Positions 30,731 through 41,042 of a DNA stretch of 64,000 bases are shown here, one piece after another (position 1 is the first letter of the stretch; each line of letters starts with the position of its first letter). The stretch spans positions 744,001 to 808,000 of the forward strand of contig JAIUPT010000042.1 in the NCBI GenBank assembly GCA_022315425.1. The letters are read 5' to 3'. A program made the translations under genes and the position numbers. Below the pieces are notes generated by a model. It was given only the letters and a program-made list of their open reading frames with translations, was not told where the DNA came from and did no database searches. Origin of the DNA: Pseudevernia furfuracea. Lineage: Eukaryota; Ascomycota; Lecanoromycetes; Lecanorales; Parmeliaceae.

Positions 30731-31502
30731 ATGGCAACGCTTTCACCTCAAGACATCAGAACACTGGAACACACCCGGCAGCGCCTTGCCCAGTTAACAA
30801 GCTCCCTTGCCTCTTTGCAACAACAGATCCACACCATAGAACCTCTCCCACCATGGTAAGCGGGTAGTCCTCACGATGACCTATAACCCTGTTGTTTTCG
30901 CTTTCGTCCCTTTATGAAGCTATGGAACATAATAATAGCTAACAGTATCCAGGTCCTCTCTTCACTCGCTCTCCCACATAATAGCCCAGAACCTCGCCTC
31001 TGTCTCCGCCCACCTCACCACCCACGCCCCGCTCCTCTCTTCCCTGGTCGCTTACCCTTTGCCATTGTATCCCGGCCGAGAACAGGAGCCCGTTCTAAAT
31101 CAACTACTACGCAAGAAACTCGAGCCACATGTTGAAGATTGGGTTGAAGAAGGCCGTCTAGCTGGAGAGGAGGTGGTTAAAGAGGATGGTGGTAGGGGAA
31201 GGGACGAGATCACAGAATTATGGGAATGGGCGGGTATAGCGGCGAATGAGCAAGCGAGGAAGCATGAGTGGGGTGGAGATTATACTGCTGAGGAGATTGA
31301 AGGTGGAATTGAGAATGTAATTACGGGGTTGAGGGACGAGGAGAGTGACGAGGAAGAGGGTGAGAAGGCAGACCAGGAAGACGCTCGGTCGGCGGAGGTG
31401 GAGGGTCACGAAAACAAGGAGCCTGAAGATGGAGATGCAAAACCACTGTCAATGAACGATATTCTGCGGTTTTTGGTGAAAGGGGAAGAGCCAAAGAAGT
31501 GA
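30731..31502 (+). CDS. MED8: Mediator complex subunit 8
   Basis: Two exons, 30731-30855 and 30953-31502, 224 residues. The short first exon encodes MATLSPQDIRTLEHTRQRLAQLTSSLASLQQQIHTIEPLPP. A 97 bp intron (GTAAGC...GCTAAC...CCAG) splits the Trp codon of PLPPW|SSLHSLSHIIAQNLASVSAHL. LLSSLVAYPLPLYPGREQEPVLNQLLRKKLEPHVEDWVEEGR is the conserved Med8 core. The C-terminus is acidic and ends in LSMNDILRFLVKGEEPKK. Med8 sits in the Mediator head module that contacts RNA polymerase II and TBP. The size and the alternation of helices fit fungal Med8. A model lacking the first exon would miss the N-terminal helix. Confidence 0.93.
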
Positions 31503-31696
31503 TGCCAAGGAGACGCTTTACCACTCCACTATCATACTAACAACTTTCGATCTTGGGAGTCAAGACGGCGACTGGCACCTTTTTGACGGCATGGCTGCAT
31601 AGAAATGGATATACACAAGGCGTTAGAGAGAGACATGAGACTTCTGAGGAACCTCGACGACATTGCATGTGGACGAGATATGATCATTATTGAAAT

Positions 31697-32463
31697 ATGG
31701 AACCTTTGACGGAGGAAAATGAGACGATCAGGGCTATTTTCGAGGAAAATACTCTATTGACTACTCCCGTTACAATCGCTATCGAGTTTCTTTCTGTTAC
31801 TTTCAAGACCCCCTCCCCCCCCGGCTTTGCCTGGCTTCCACATCTTCTGCTCGAAACTGTTGCCCATTTTTCCCATGTGTCAACATCCTTCTTGTCTCTA
31901 CCGACACAGCTGAGAATCGCCACCTCTTCTCCGACCAGATTAACCTCTCCCTTCTACTCGTCTCCCGCCAAATACACCACGAAGCGCGGCTGCTTCCCTT
32001 CCAAAGCAACACCTTCATCTTCACAAAGACCTACGGCAGCTCCGTTATCTCCGCTATCAAATTACTACAGAAACTGTTGGATTGGCAACGTGAAGCGCTG
32101 AGGAGTGTGGAGATCGCTGTCATGGGCAGGGAGATAGCAGAAGGCTGGAGAAGAGAAGTGGGGTGGGAAGCCGTTGTGCACTTACTATGTTCGAGCAAGG
32201 TTGAAGTCAGAGTCAGGATTCAAGGAGATGTATGGATCGGAGGTGGGGCAGGGGGTACTGCTGACTGGTTGCCCTATGGAGGGAATTTGGGACCGGTTGC
32301 GGGCATTGGATGGGTAGCATTAAGGGGGATAGCGGTACCGGCGAATTCGGAGTGGGGAGACGTGAGGCCTGTTGTTGAAGCTGGGAGAGGGGGATGGATG
32401 CATAAGCTGTTGTTGCAGGCGGGGGTGCCGGAAAGTGTGAGATTGGACTTCTGCTGGAGCTGA
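31697..32463 (+). CDS. Hypothetical fungal protein, 5' structure unresolved
   Basis: The frame ending at 32463 is convincing from about 31900 on: TDTAENRHLFSDQINLSLLLVSRQIHHEARLLPFQSNTFIFTKTYG. The segment LLLVSRQIHHEARLLPFQSNTFIF matches the style of a large group of fungal hypothetical proteins. The open part of this frame has no ATG before 32077, well inside the conserved segment. A different frame opens at ATG 31697 (MEPLTEENETIRAIFEENTLL) and overlaps it. Either a short intron joins them between about 31800 and 31900, or a frame error lies near the C-run at 31808-31819, or the 5' exon is elsewhere. I could not find a clean GT/AG pair that keeps phase. Function unknown. The coordinates are therefore a working span, not a model. 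Confidence 0.4.
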
Positions 32464-32548
32464 GCAATTGAAGATGAGCATGTCCAGGGCAATGGTGGGT
32501 GGGGGTCATGTAGGATGAGATGAAACTTTTGATTATGACAGCGGCTGG

Positions 32549-33554
32549 CTAGCTATCCTCTGCGGCGCGTCGTGGGTCCCTTCCCTTTCGTCGAGGCTCC
32601 GGTGCTGGAGCCCATGGCGATATCCGCTGGTTTCTGGCCAATCTCTCCTGCATGCGACGCTGTTGCTGGACTATTCCAATAGTATACCTGTGTGTTGTTA
32701 AAATTTTCTTCCTCGCACGCATCCCTTTAGGTCGGAGACCACTGTCATGGAAACCTACCATCTGAGCAGCCAAAACTACATTGAGCACGAAGCCTCCAAC
32801 GAACCCATAAAGAATCAACCTATCATCCACTTCCTGCAACGTCGTATAAATCCTCGTCAAACTTCCAAAGAGGTAGTTGAAAACCTGCATCACAAACGCA
32901 TGTTAGCTCCCACCCCCAATAAACCCATAAACACCAGCCCTCTCAACCATGACTCACCATAAAAGCGCTCAACTGCCCGGTGCCCCCTTCACTGTAGATC
33001 GTCCAGACCTGCGGCAACTTCGACATTACCCCCAACAACCCCGCTCCCATTTGTACATATGTCAATGTCTGCATATCGATCACGCCCTCATTAAACAGCG
33101 AATAACCCGCCGAAGCCAGAGCAGCTACAAAGACCGCCGCCAACGCCGTTTTGCCCGTGTAGCGCAGCACCAACAGACTGATGACGACGTTTTGCGCAGC
33201 GATCATCGCCGATTCCCCGTACGTATTGAACGGGAATCCATTGCGCGCGCTATAGGCCAAGGTGGTCAAGAGCGCGGAAGTCTCGAGGGCGTAGGAGAGG
33301 AATGAGATTCCCGCCCCGGATTGCGAGGAAAGGAGTTTGATGATCTGAGGGACCTTGACGACGGAGGAGCCGGCGACCGTAGCGATCCCGAGGGCTTTGG
33401 AGACTGCGAGCTTCAGGCATTGTGTGGAAGTGAGGTCGATGTCGAGGACGAGGTTTTTGTAGCAGTCGGGGCCGATGAGGGAGATACCGAAGTCGCGGAT
33501 GGGGGCGGGGATGGAGTGAGTGAGGGGTTGGAGGGTGCTGCGGAGGGCGTCCAT
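32549..33554 (-). CDS. PQ-loop protein, MPDU1-like (dolichol-phosphate-mannose utilisation)
   Basis: Two minus-strand exons, 33554-32958 and 32884-32549, 310 residues. A 73 bp intron (GTGAGT...GCTAAC...GCAG) joins TGQLSAFM to VFNYLFGSLTRIYTTLQEVDD in phase 0. Two PQ-loop repeats are visible: SSVVKVPQIIKLLSSQSGAGISFLSYALE and GVMSKLPQVWTIYSEGGTGQLSAFMVFNYLFGSLTRIYTTL. Seven hydrophobic segments are expected. The ATG at 33554 (MDALRSTLQPL) was chosen over longer in-frame starts because upstream residues are basic and unlike the family. Human MPDU1 is needed for use of dolichol-linked mannose and glucose donors in the ER lumen; the fungal protein is assumed to act alike. The basic tail (RRKGRDPRRA) is probably cytosolic. 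Confidence 0.87.
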
Positions 33555-33854
33555 TGTTGTGAGATGCGTGGGAGGCTGGCAAGCGGTATGAGCTTGGGTA
33601 CTCGTATCGAACCTCAAAGGTCGGAGAAAATGGATAGGGTCCGTCAGCCCTACGGCGCAAAGACAGGTATCACCACATGTACGTAGGCCGCCTCGGCCCT
33701 TTTTCAAGAGGCAAGAAAAGCCACAGGCTAAGGCGGCTTGCTTCACGCTCAATATAAGACGCCTTGTTGGAAGTTTGAATAAACATCTTCGGTTTTTCAA
33801 ATCACTCCTTCTTGTATCCTAAACGGGGGTCTCCATACACATATCGTATCTCCT
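33555..33854. other. Short intergenic region, ACAD 3' / MPDU1-like 5'
   Basis: Both genes are on the minus strand, so this 300 bp holds the MPDU1-like promoter and the 3' UTR end of the acyl-CoA dehydrogenase. Confidence 0.4.
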
Positions 33855-35753
33855 TTACAGTTTCATTCCTAAAGCCTTGTGCACCCTCAATGCCTGTCTG
33901 ATGCTAAGATCCAGCATAATCTCCTCGCTGCCACCAGGGATTGCGTAAGCTCGGACGTCACGGTATAATCTCTCGACCTTAGCACCTTGTCCACCACGGC
34001 TGTAGCTGAGCCCACCAAATATCTGACTGGCCTCCCTAGCACAGAACTCAAAGGTCACCGTGGCCTGGGCTTTCAAACCCGCAATAGCACCACCAAGCTT
34101 CAACATGGCCTCGGTATCTTGCATGACGTTACACTGGTAAATCAGGTTCTCCATCCAATTGTAAGAGGCTTCGATCTGGCGAGCCATGTGTGCAAGCTTG
34201 AGGCGGATGACGGGGTGGTCGATGAGCTTCTTGCCGAAAGTGCGGCGCTTGTGAGCGTACTTGACGGACTCTTCGTAGCAGACGCGGGAGAAACGAATGC
34301 ATTGAATAATTATGCCTATCCGCTCGTGGTTGAAGTTTGTCATGATGACTAGAAAAGAGCGTCAACATTGTCAATGTAGAAATGAGACAATACGATCCTA
34401 CCTTTAAATCCTTGGTTCTCTTTGCTTAGCAGATTCTCCACAGGTACTTTTACGTCCTCGAAGGTCACATATGTGGTTCCACTAGCCCATACACCTTGGC
34501 AGTCCATCTTTCTTGTGCTGACACCACCGTGCTCGCGTTCAATAAGCAGTGCTGAGACACCGTTCATACCTTCACCACCAGTTCGGACAGCAGTTGTGAA
34601 GTAATCGCACCATACACCGTTGGTAATCCACTTTTTCTCGCCATTGACGATGTAGTGCTTGCCATCTTCAGTAAGCTTAGCTTCGCAAGTCAGGTTTGCA
34701 ACATCACTTCCAGCATCTGGCTCGGTAATAGCCAGACATATTCTCTTGTCCCCGTTCAAGATACCGGGTAATATCCGATCGACCAGAGGCTTCTTGCCGA
34801 ACTTGACCAATGGAGGGCATCCGATGCCAAAACCCCCGATCAAGTTCCATACGAGACCACCGCTGCCTGCTCTCGATATCTCGTCCGTCAAAATCATTTC
34901 GTGGAAGAGGTCCCAGTCTTCAGGCTTCACGCTCTTTACTCGGTGATCGGTGAATTGAGTAGGATACTTGTGTAGGCCCATTAGACCGGCCAGGTAGCCA
35001 CGTTCGCCCATCTGCTTGTAGATCTTGTCTGGCACTTTCTTGGCTTCATCCCATTCCGTGACATAAGGTTCAATCTCGTTGTCAACCCATTCGCGTATTT
35101 CAGCGCGGAGAGTAGCGTGGGTCTCGTTGAAGTATGGAGAGTGATACTAGAATTACGAATTAGCCATGGAGACGCTTTCATACACAGGATCATTCATACA
35201 CTTTGATACCACGATGGATCCGCATAGGGTATCATAGCCCCATACTGATCCATTGACTCTTTTACCTCCTCCGCATCTTTCCCTGGGACTGGAGCCACAG
35301 CTCCGGACTCCGCTTGTGGTTTCACCTTCTCCTTGGCCTCGATCTTCTTCTCGGCAGGTGGCGGGGTTGCAGGTGGAGTCGGAGGGGCGGCTTCTTTCTT
35401 CTTGCTGTCTAAGGAACCGACCAGTAATTGGCCTTTATATTTTTTGAGTATGCTCTCGTTATGATATTTCCAGAATTGCTTCGAGGCATCCTTGCCGGCT
35501 ACCCGCTGGAGGACTGGGCCATGATGGGTCAACGACAGCCCACTCTGCGGGCAATCGCTAGAGATGCTTACTTTTCTGGCCTCCCGGATGTTCTTCTTGG
35601 AACTTAGTCAAGTCGTACGCGTCATCGTCAACAATGACCCTATAAAGAGCAATGTCAGAATGCGAGCGAAAGAAACAATGTGTTCAATGCTAACCAGAGG
35701 TCGTCTTTGGTTTTGTGGCTAGCAACCTCATCTTTAGAAAAGGTCTTGGACAT
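33855..35753 (-). CDS. Acyl-CoA dehydrogenase with N-terminal cytochrome b5 domain
   Basis: Five minus-strand exons, 35753-35695, 35639-35572, 35513-35200, 35146-34402 and 34348-33855, sum to 1680 nt (559 residues). The introns are 53-58 bp. Residues 1-75 are a cytochrome b5-like domain with both heme histidines: HPGG at 37-40 and the His in ASKQFWKYHNES at about 60. A Pro/Lys-rich linker (about 80-125) leads to the flavoprotein: TEPDAGSDVA, KKWITNG, a VIMTNFNHERIGI segment, KRRTFGKKLIDHPVIRLKLA and IFGGLSYSRGGQGAKVERLYRDVRAYAIPGGSEEIMLDL near the C-terminus. It should oxidise an acyl-CoA at C2-C3 using FAD; the b5 domain could pass electrons on in cis. Chain-length preference cannot be read. 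The C-terminus MKL is not a standard peroxisomal signal. No mitochondrial presequence is evident. Confidence 0.93.
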
Positions 35754-36262
35754 TGTGAGGGGTGAAGGAAAGGAGTGTATAGTGAGTGTATGTAGGCGAT
35801 TGAGGGTAGGGAGAGAGGAAGAGAAGGAATGCCTCTCAGTAAGATGCGGATAGTGATGGTGGAGACAAAGACGACGAGGAGATGCCTCGGCCGGAAGTAA
35901 TCACAGATTCACCGAAGCCAAAAGGCAATAATCTCCGCCATGTGGATCCGGTTGACTTGTTTTGAGTCCTTCTGCATCGGAAAGTTTGGAATTGAGGATG
36001 ACCTGATTGGTGAGAATAAGTATGAGAAGTAGTGAGATTGCCCCTCGTGACTTGCGAAGTTGCGCCGCAGACTGTGAATTGTGCCTCGGCTCAGATTAAC
36101 TTAATTAATACCCTACTGCGGGCTGGGGTTCATGTCGTCAATCATTCGCGTCATCTATCATTCTCTACCAAGGTCTAGAGTGCACGTGAACGTAATAACA
36201 TTTTCCATTTCCTTGCATCTATTTCCAGCCTGGAGACCAAATTGCTTCCAACATCATCCAAC
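35754..36262. promoter_or_regulatory. Divergent promoter region, acyl-CoA dehydrogenase / cupin
   Basis: 509 bp between divergent starts. TTAATTAATA at about 36099-36108 is the only A/T-rich block. No specific site is claimed. Confidence 0.4.
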
Positions 36263-36698
36263 ATGGCCGCTCCTGTCCAAATCACCAAAGCCTCGGAGCT
36301 GCATACCAACACCGGACAGACGGAAGGAATGATCAGACAGGGTGCAATCATTGACAAGTCGGACAACCTCAGCGCATCTGGTCAATCCCCTTGCAAAGCC
36401 CTCATCACGAGAACGTAGGCTCAGACTTGCAGTCATGATCGCCAAACCCCATTCCTTCTCCGCCATCCATCATCATGGGCCTCAAGATACAGTTGTTTAC
36501 TGCGTGCGTGGGCGAGGGGCAGTGGTTTCAGAAGGAGGGAAGAAGAAACAAGTGTTGGAAAAGGGGGACTTCGCCTTGATACCGGCTCATGCCGAGCATC
36601 AGGAAATCAACGACGGAGATGAAGAAGTAGAATGGATCATAACAAGGAGTGGGCGAGTTCCTGTCGTTGAGAATCTGGAGGGTTGGGGTAAGAGTTAA
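36263..36698 (+). CDS. Small cupin-domain protein
   Basis: Two exons, 36263-36380 and 36433-36698, 127 residues. A 52 bp intron joins DNLSAS to VMIAKPHSFSAIHHHG through a split Val codon; the donor is the unusual GTCAAT. Cupin motif 1 reads HHHGPQDTVVYCVRGRG, keeping the histidines but with Gln-Asp near the usual Glu. Motif 2 reads GDFALIPAHAEHQEIND, with the metal-ligand His and the terminal Asn. A metal-dependent enzyme or a non-enzymatic small cupin are both possible, and the reaction cannot be assigned. The C-terminus VENLEGWGKS looks intact. Its 3' end faces the F-box gene at a distance of only 221 bp. Confidence 0.85.
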
Positions 36699-36919
36699 GA
36701 GCGGGCACATGGTTTTATACATCCTAAGGCATGTGTCTCGTTGCCTCTAGAGTAGCTTTGTCTACCAAATGCCTTGATGTTGATTGAGACAAGCTTTCGC
36801 CCATTGCTGTCTCCATACCAAATCCCAAGGTTTGTCTAGCCGTGTGAAAAATGAGAGGATGAGGCTGATTTACAAAAAGTGCGTTTTTATACGGGAAATT
36901 TGAGGAATGAATCCCGGAA

Positions 36920-38507
36920 CTAGCTTGAATGTTCTGGACAGTAACCACCGATGACCCATTTCTCCCACATCTTCCTTTGGGGATAAGTCACAAAGTGGCC
37001 GTTGTCCCCCAAATCGTCTGCGCTGAGCGCATATGAACCGTTTGAACATGTGCAGAAAGGTAGTGAAGCTGGTGTGTCGGGCGATAAAGCAAGCTCATTC
37101 GCGTCAGGACCGTGGTCGGTGTCAGCATTACTGCTCTCGTCTGAATCATCGTCACTATCAGCATCGAAGTCGGCATCGCTCAGATGGGCAGGGAAATCGT
37201 CTTCCTCGTCACTATCGCTTGATCCGAAGGCTATATCATCAGGAACCTCCATACTGTCCTTCCATGAATCATCGAAATGATTTGAGTAGTCAATTCGACG
37301 GAGACTGACCCAGTCCAGCTGTTCCATCTCCGTACGAAGCACTTGTAGAACGTCTTTCCACATGCTGTCCTCCTTGAGGAGTACATCGCGTAGACGCAAG
37401 CCCCTAAGCGTTTTGCTATGTCGTCTAGCGAGCCAAATAATCTCCCTTGCTTCCAGACGACAAGCTTGAATGCCAAAGGCACGAAGCTTGTCCCATTTGA
37501 TATCGTGGAAGATGTCTTCGAGATTCAGATCGAGCGGCGTACGGGAAGGAAACCCGATATGCACAGCCTGTAGGTTCTTCGCCGCCGAAAATACGGCGCG
37601 GAAAAGGCCGGAGAGCTCTTGAACCCGGGTATTTAGATCTGCGCCATCCTCAAAATGTAGTTCAAGACAAGTGAGACCAGACGCAAGTAGAGAGAACGTT
37701 TGGGGAATGTTCCTCTGGATAGCTAACATGCTCTGTGGGCTCATCATGGGCCCTGAGAATTTACTGAAGGATGATTGTGTCGACGTTAGAGCTTCAGCGA
37801 CAGTTTTCGTGGCATGATAGCATGCTGGCGACCATCTCAAGTCTACCACGGGTTGTCCAGAAGGAGCGGCATCTGACCCATCACGCTCCAACAATTTGAG
37901 CAAACGCTGATCGGCTTCGTCCGTCAAGCGAAGGATTTGTACATGCTGAAGTGTTGTGAATGCCGTCATTGCTTTCTTTAGGATGCGGACGTCTTCACCG
38001 GATCGTAGTATTTTTGTTTGATCTTTCTCTCTCGCTCGTAGGCTCGCAGCATGCAAGGGGTCGAAAGAGTCGGCGGGCCTTGTGGAACGTATAAATTCAC
38101 CAACCGGCAATCTGCCTTCGGTATTTGTCAGCTCACTCACCATTTGATTGGCTGAGTGACTTACTGTTGCCGTAAAAGAGAGGAACCATATAGCTAAACT
38201 TCCGTGTGTGCTGTGTAAGATGACCATTGCTGCAAATGTCGTCCAATCTTCGAAATCCCCGTGAGGAGAACCGAAGAGTGACCCTAGCGAATTGATAGGG
38301 GATCCCCAGCTCTGCAAACCTTTGACACGTAAGTCTGACGTTTGCAATGTCTTGCGCTTGAGAGGGCGAAGGCGGGCTTGGGAGTCGGAAGCTTTCCACG
38401 GAGAGATATTCTCTCCGATCAACGCCGACGCATCTTTGAGACTCTGACTCGATGTTGTCAAGGATTGCACTAAGAACTTCATTCGAGAGCTTTTGAATGT
38501 TCGCCAT
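36920..38507 (-). CDS. F-box protein with acidic C-terminal segment
   Basis: Two minus-strand exons, 38507-38165 and 38115-36920, 512 residues. The 49 bp intron starts GTAAGT and contains GCTGAC; joining gives MVPLFYGNS|RLPVGEFIRS. The N-terminus MANIQKLSNEVLSAILDNI is a typical fungal F-box start, followed by NVRLTCQRFAELGIPYQFARVTLRFS. The middle has weak leucine-rich spacing (TCLELHFEDGADL, LQAVHIGFPS, LRAFGIQACRLE, LRGLRLRDVLL), consistent with irregular LRR-like repeats. Residues about 410-450 are Asp/Glu/Ser-rich, and the end is YPQRKMWEKWVIGGYCPEHSS. A role as SCF substrate adaptor is inferred from the F-box alone. Longer in-frame starts upstream (to 38630) are possible, but the F-box placement favours 38507. 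Confidence 0.82.
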
Positions 38508-39369
38508 TGAAAGAACCATAAGATCGGGGTTATAAAGGAGTAATAGAAACAGAGCAGACGTCAACCATTTTCTGCAGATGGTACTGTGGAGGCGGGGACG
38601 GAGTCTGAGAAAAAGCGTCTCGAAGATCAAAGCAAAGGGACAGTAATAGGATGTCAGACGACATCATGCCAACACACGGAGCAGAAGGAAGACGCAAAGT
38701 GGAGGAACAGCGCTACATGATGAATAGGTCGAAATGCGGAATGAGCGAATCATGGCTGTTCTTCCCCTCAAAATCAAGTCACATGATCAAAATCCGACCA
38801 CCGGAACTACCCTTCCCGCTGCAACTATTGGCATGACGCCTGTCAGGCGCTGTTCGTACGGGAGACGGTCTGGATCGGACAGCTTGTAGGTCGTGCAGGC
38901 CCTGCAGATTAAGCCCGGAAATTGCATGGCGCTTCCGCATGTACGCAACTACAAATGGAGAGCGTTCCTCCAACATTATTTTTGGTGCAACAGGGCGACT
39001 TCGCCAGCAGCCTCCAAGCAGAATTGAAGGCTATATATAGCTGAACACGGAGAGAACCAAGTATGTTGAGGTGTGCTCTTGAAGAAAGATCATTGGCAGT
39101 TGTGATACAATGCGTCTAGCCATAATTGATCTAGCGGATAACTCTGGCGCTTTCAGCAAGGATTTTTGTAGCATTCCCCAGGGCATCAAGTTTAGACAAG
39201 CTTGCGACTTCTGAGCAAGTCCGAAGAGTTGGACTTGAATGGCTCGCTGCACTTGTTCATTGATTGGACAACCTGCGGTCTCACTGCAGCATCCCCACAT
39301 TACTGCAGAATGCAGGGGGGCCAGCTAGCCTAGGTTGCGGCATTAGACTGTTACTGCTTGCAAATGCTT
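38508..39369. other. Intergenic region, CAB4 3' / F-box gene 5'
   Basis: 860 bp with no recognisable gene. Both neighbours are on the minus strand. Confidence 0.45.
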
Positions 39370-40620
39370 TCAATTTGATCGGATTTGCTTGCTGTTGCCG
39401 CCAGGTCTGTCAAAAGTTGTGGCAGATTTTTCGTGTATTCTGCGTCTGATATCTGTACTGCTGATCTTGCCTTGGAACTTTTCGTTTGCCTGATCCCGGC
39501 TGTCACCATCGGCCTCCCCAGCATCGAGCACATCAACCTCAAAAACTTCTAAAGCAGGCCAACCCTTTTCTCCCCTTTTATTGTTTACCACTTGTCCTCC
39601 GCCCCTGGTTTCCGCGGAGAGGACAAGCGCCGTAATCGTTTTGTCGGTGATTGTGGGTCCACAAGCATCAAAAATCTCCACGTATTTGATGGTCAGTCCG
39701 GATTTGAGCGTATTGTGGACTTCTCTGCCGTGGGGGGATGTGCTCTCGACACGCTGGGTTTTGTCCAATACATGGCTCAGTGAGACAAGTCCCAAGACTC
39801 CAAGCAGGAACTCCTGGACGGCGAGCTGACGCTCTCGGAAGTCTTCTAATTCCTCTTTAAAAGTTTTGTTCTTAAGAAGTTCATCGCCAGTGATTCCAAT
39901 TGTCAAACACGCTCCCTGAATGGATATCGGATCAAGGAGAAGGGCTGTCATTGTAAGGAGCAGCTTGTGACCAGCATGAAGATGGTCAAAGGTACCTCCT
40001 ACCGCAATGGAACGATGATAACATGGACTCTCCTGTAAAGCGTTTCGCAGCGAGCTCTGGCGAATGGTAAGGCCCCCTGGCAGCCTCTCAATCTCAATGT
40101 TACTGCGCATAGCCTCGTCTGGGGATCCTCTCCTCATTCCAAGGAAGTCCTGAAGCAGATCTTCCGCCGGCTCGCTCTCCAAGGAGCATAAGCGCTGCCA
40201 TGCTCGGTCACTTCGTGCCAAAGTCTGCAAATCACCGAATGAATGATGGCGTTGAGAAGCCTCGGCACAGGCGGTTTGGTGCTGGTCGACTACGCCTCTA
40301 TAAAAGATGATCAGACGGGCATCAACATCATTGTCGTATTGTAGATCAATGGAATTCTCCGTGCAGATTATGCAGATCAGTCTATACATTAGTCCCAAAA
40401 GTTTTTGTACTTTTGCGTATTGAAGGATCGGCTCATCTTCGTAAGCAATGGCAACATCCAAAACTACATTGGATGATTCGGCAGAGGCACTTGATGCTGT
40501 CTGCAGTAATTGACTCAGACCTGGTCCATATGCCACCCTTAATGTGTTGAGCGATATCTCGGATGGTGGACGAGGAAGTAATAGTATCCACAGTGGGCTG
40601 GACTTATGACCGTCAGCCAT
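39370..40620 (-). CDS. CAB4: Phosphopantetheine adenylyltransferase (CoA biosynthesis)
   Basis: Single exon, 416 residues. The nucleotidyltransferase core starts YHRSIAVGGTFDHLHAGHKLLLTMTALL at about 202-230, with the T-x-x-H and HxGH (HAGH) nucleotide-binding signature. It continues ITGDELLKNKTFKEELEDFRERQLAVQEFL and VLSAETRGGGQVVNNKRGEKGWPALEVFEVD. It finishes with the second nucleotide motif SSTDIRRRI. It condenses 4'-phosphopantetheine with ATP to dephospho-CoA, the fourth step of CoA synthesis. The N-terminal 200 residues are less conserved, as is usual in fungal Cab4. The C-terminal tail is short and polar. A fused dephospho-CoA kinase, as in animal CoA synthase, is absent. It is divergent from the WD40 gene with 422 bp between starts. 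Confidence 0.92.
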   Translation of the reverse strand: MADGHKSSPLWILLLPRPPSEISLNTLRVAYGPGLSQLLQTASSASAESSNVVLDVAIAYEDEPILQYAKVQKLLGLMYRLICIICTENSIDLQYDNDVDARLIIFYRGVVDQHQTACAEASQRHHSFGDLQTLARSDRAWQRLCSLESEPAEDLLQDFLGMRRGSPDEAMRSNIEIERLPGGLTIRQSSLRNALQESPCYHRSIAVGGTFDHLHAGHKLLLTMTALLLDPISIQGACLTIGITGDELLKNKTFKEELEDFRERQLAVQEFLLGVLGLVSLSHVLDKTQRVESTSPHGREVHNTLKSGLTIKYVEIFDACGPTITDKTITALVLSAETRGGGQVVNNKRGEKGWPALEVFEVDVLDAGEADGDSRDQANEKFQGKISSTDIRRRIHEKSATTFDRPGGNSKQIRSN

Positions 40621-41042
40621 GTCAAGATAGGGCTATAGACAATGGTAGTTCAATGGAAACTGCAACTTCAGGCAGAAGCCGGAAAAAATTTCTTGCATTA
40701 GAAGTGGTTCAAGTTGATGATATGGAAACAGACGAGGCAAGATCTCGTCTTTCGCGCTAAACGCGCTTGCACTTCATCGATCTTGAAGTGAAGATGAGGA
40801 GCGAAGCAAAGCTTTTCTCTGATCATCCGTAGTTGAAGCAAAGCCATACTCATCGGATGGAATTTCAATTGAGCCGGTTCCTGCAGTAGCAGCGTAATGT
40901 CACTCCCCTGCCAGGAGTATTCCACGTCTGCGCAACCTGATAACATGACAGGGCTGGCTGGTGGATCATATCAAAGTAGGAACCTTTCGTCCCATAAGAC
41001 ACAAAAGATACTTACAAGGTAATAGCAAATCAAGGCTCCAGT
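40621..41042. promoter_or_regulatory. Divergent promoter region, CAB4 / WD40 gene
   Basis: 422 bp between divergent start codons. No distinct site recognised. Confidence 0.35.

Noticed and set aside
36342..36698. Cupin frame started at 36342
   Set aside because: Its first 30 residues come from another frame of exon 1 and the intron; the two-exon model from 36263 gives a better N-terminus.
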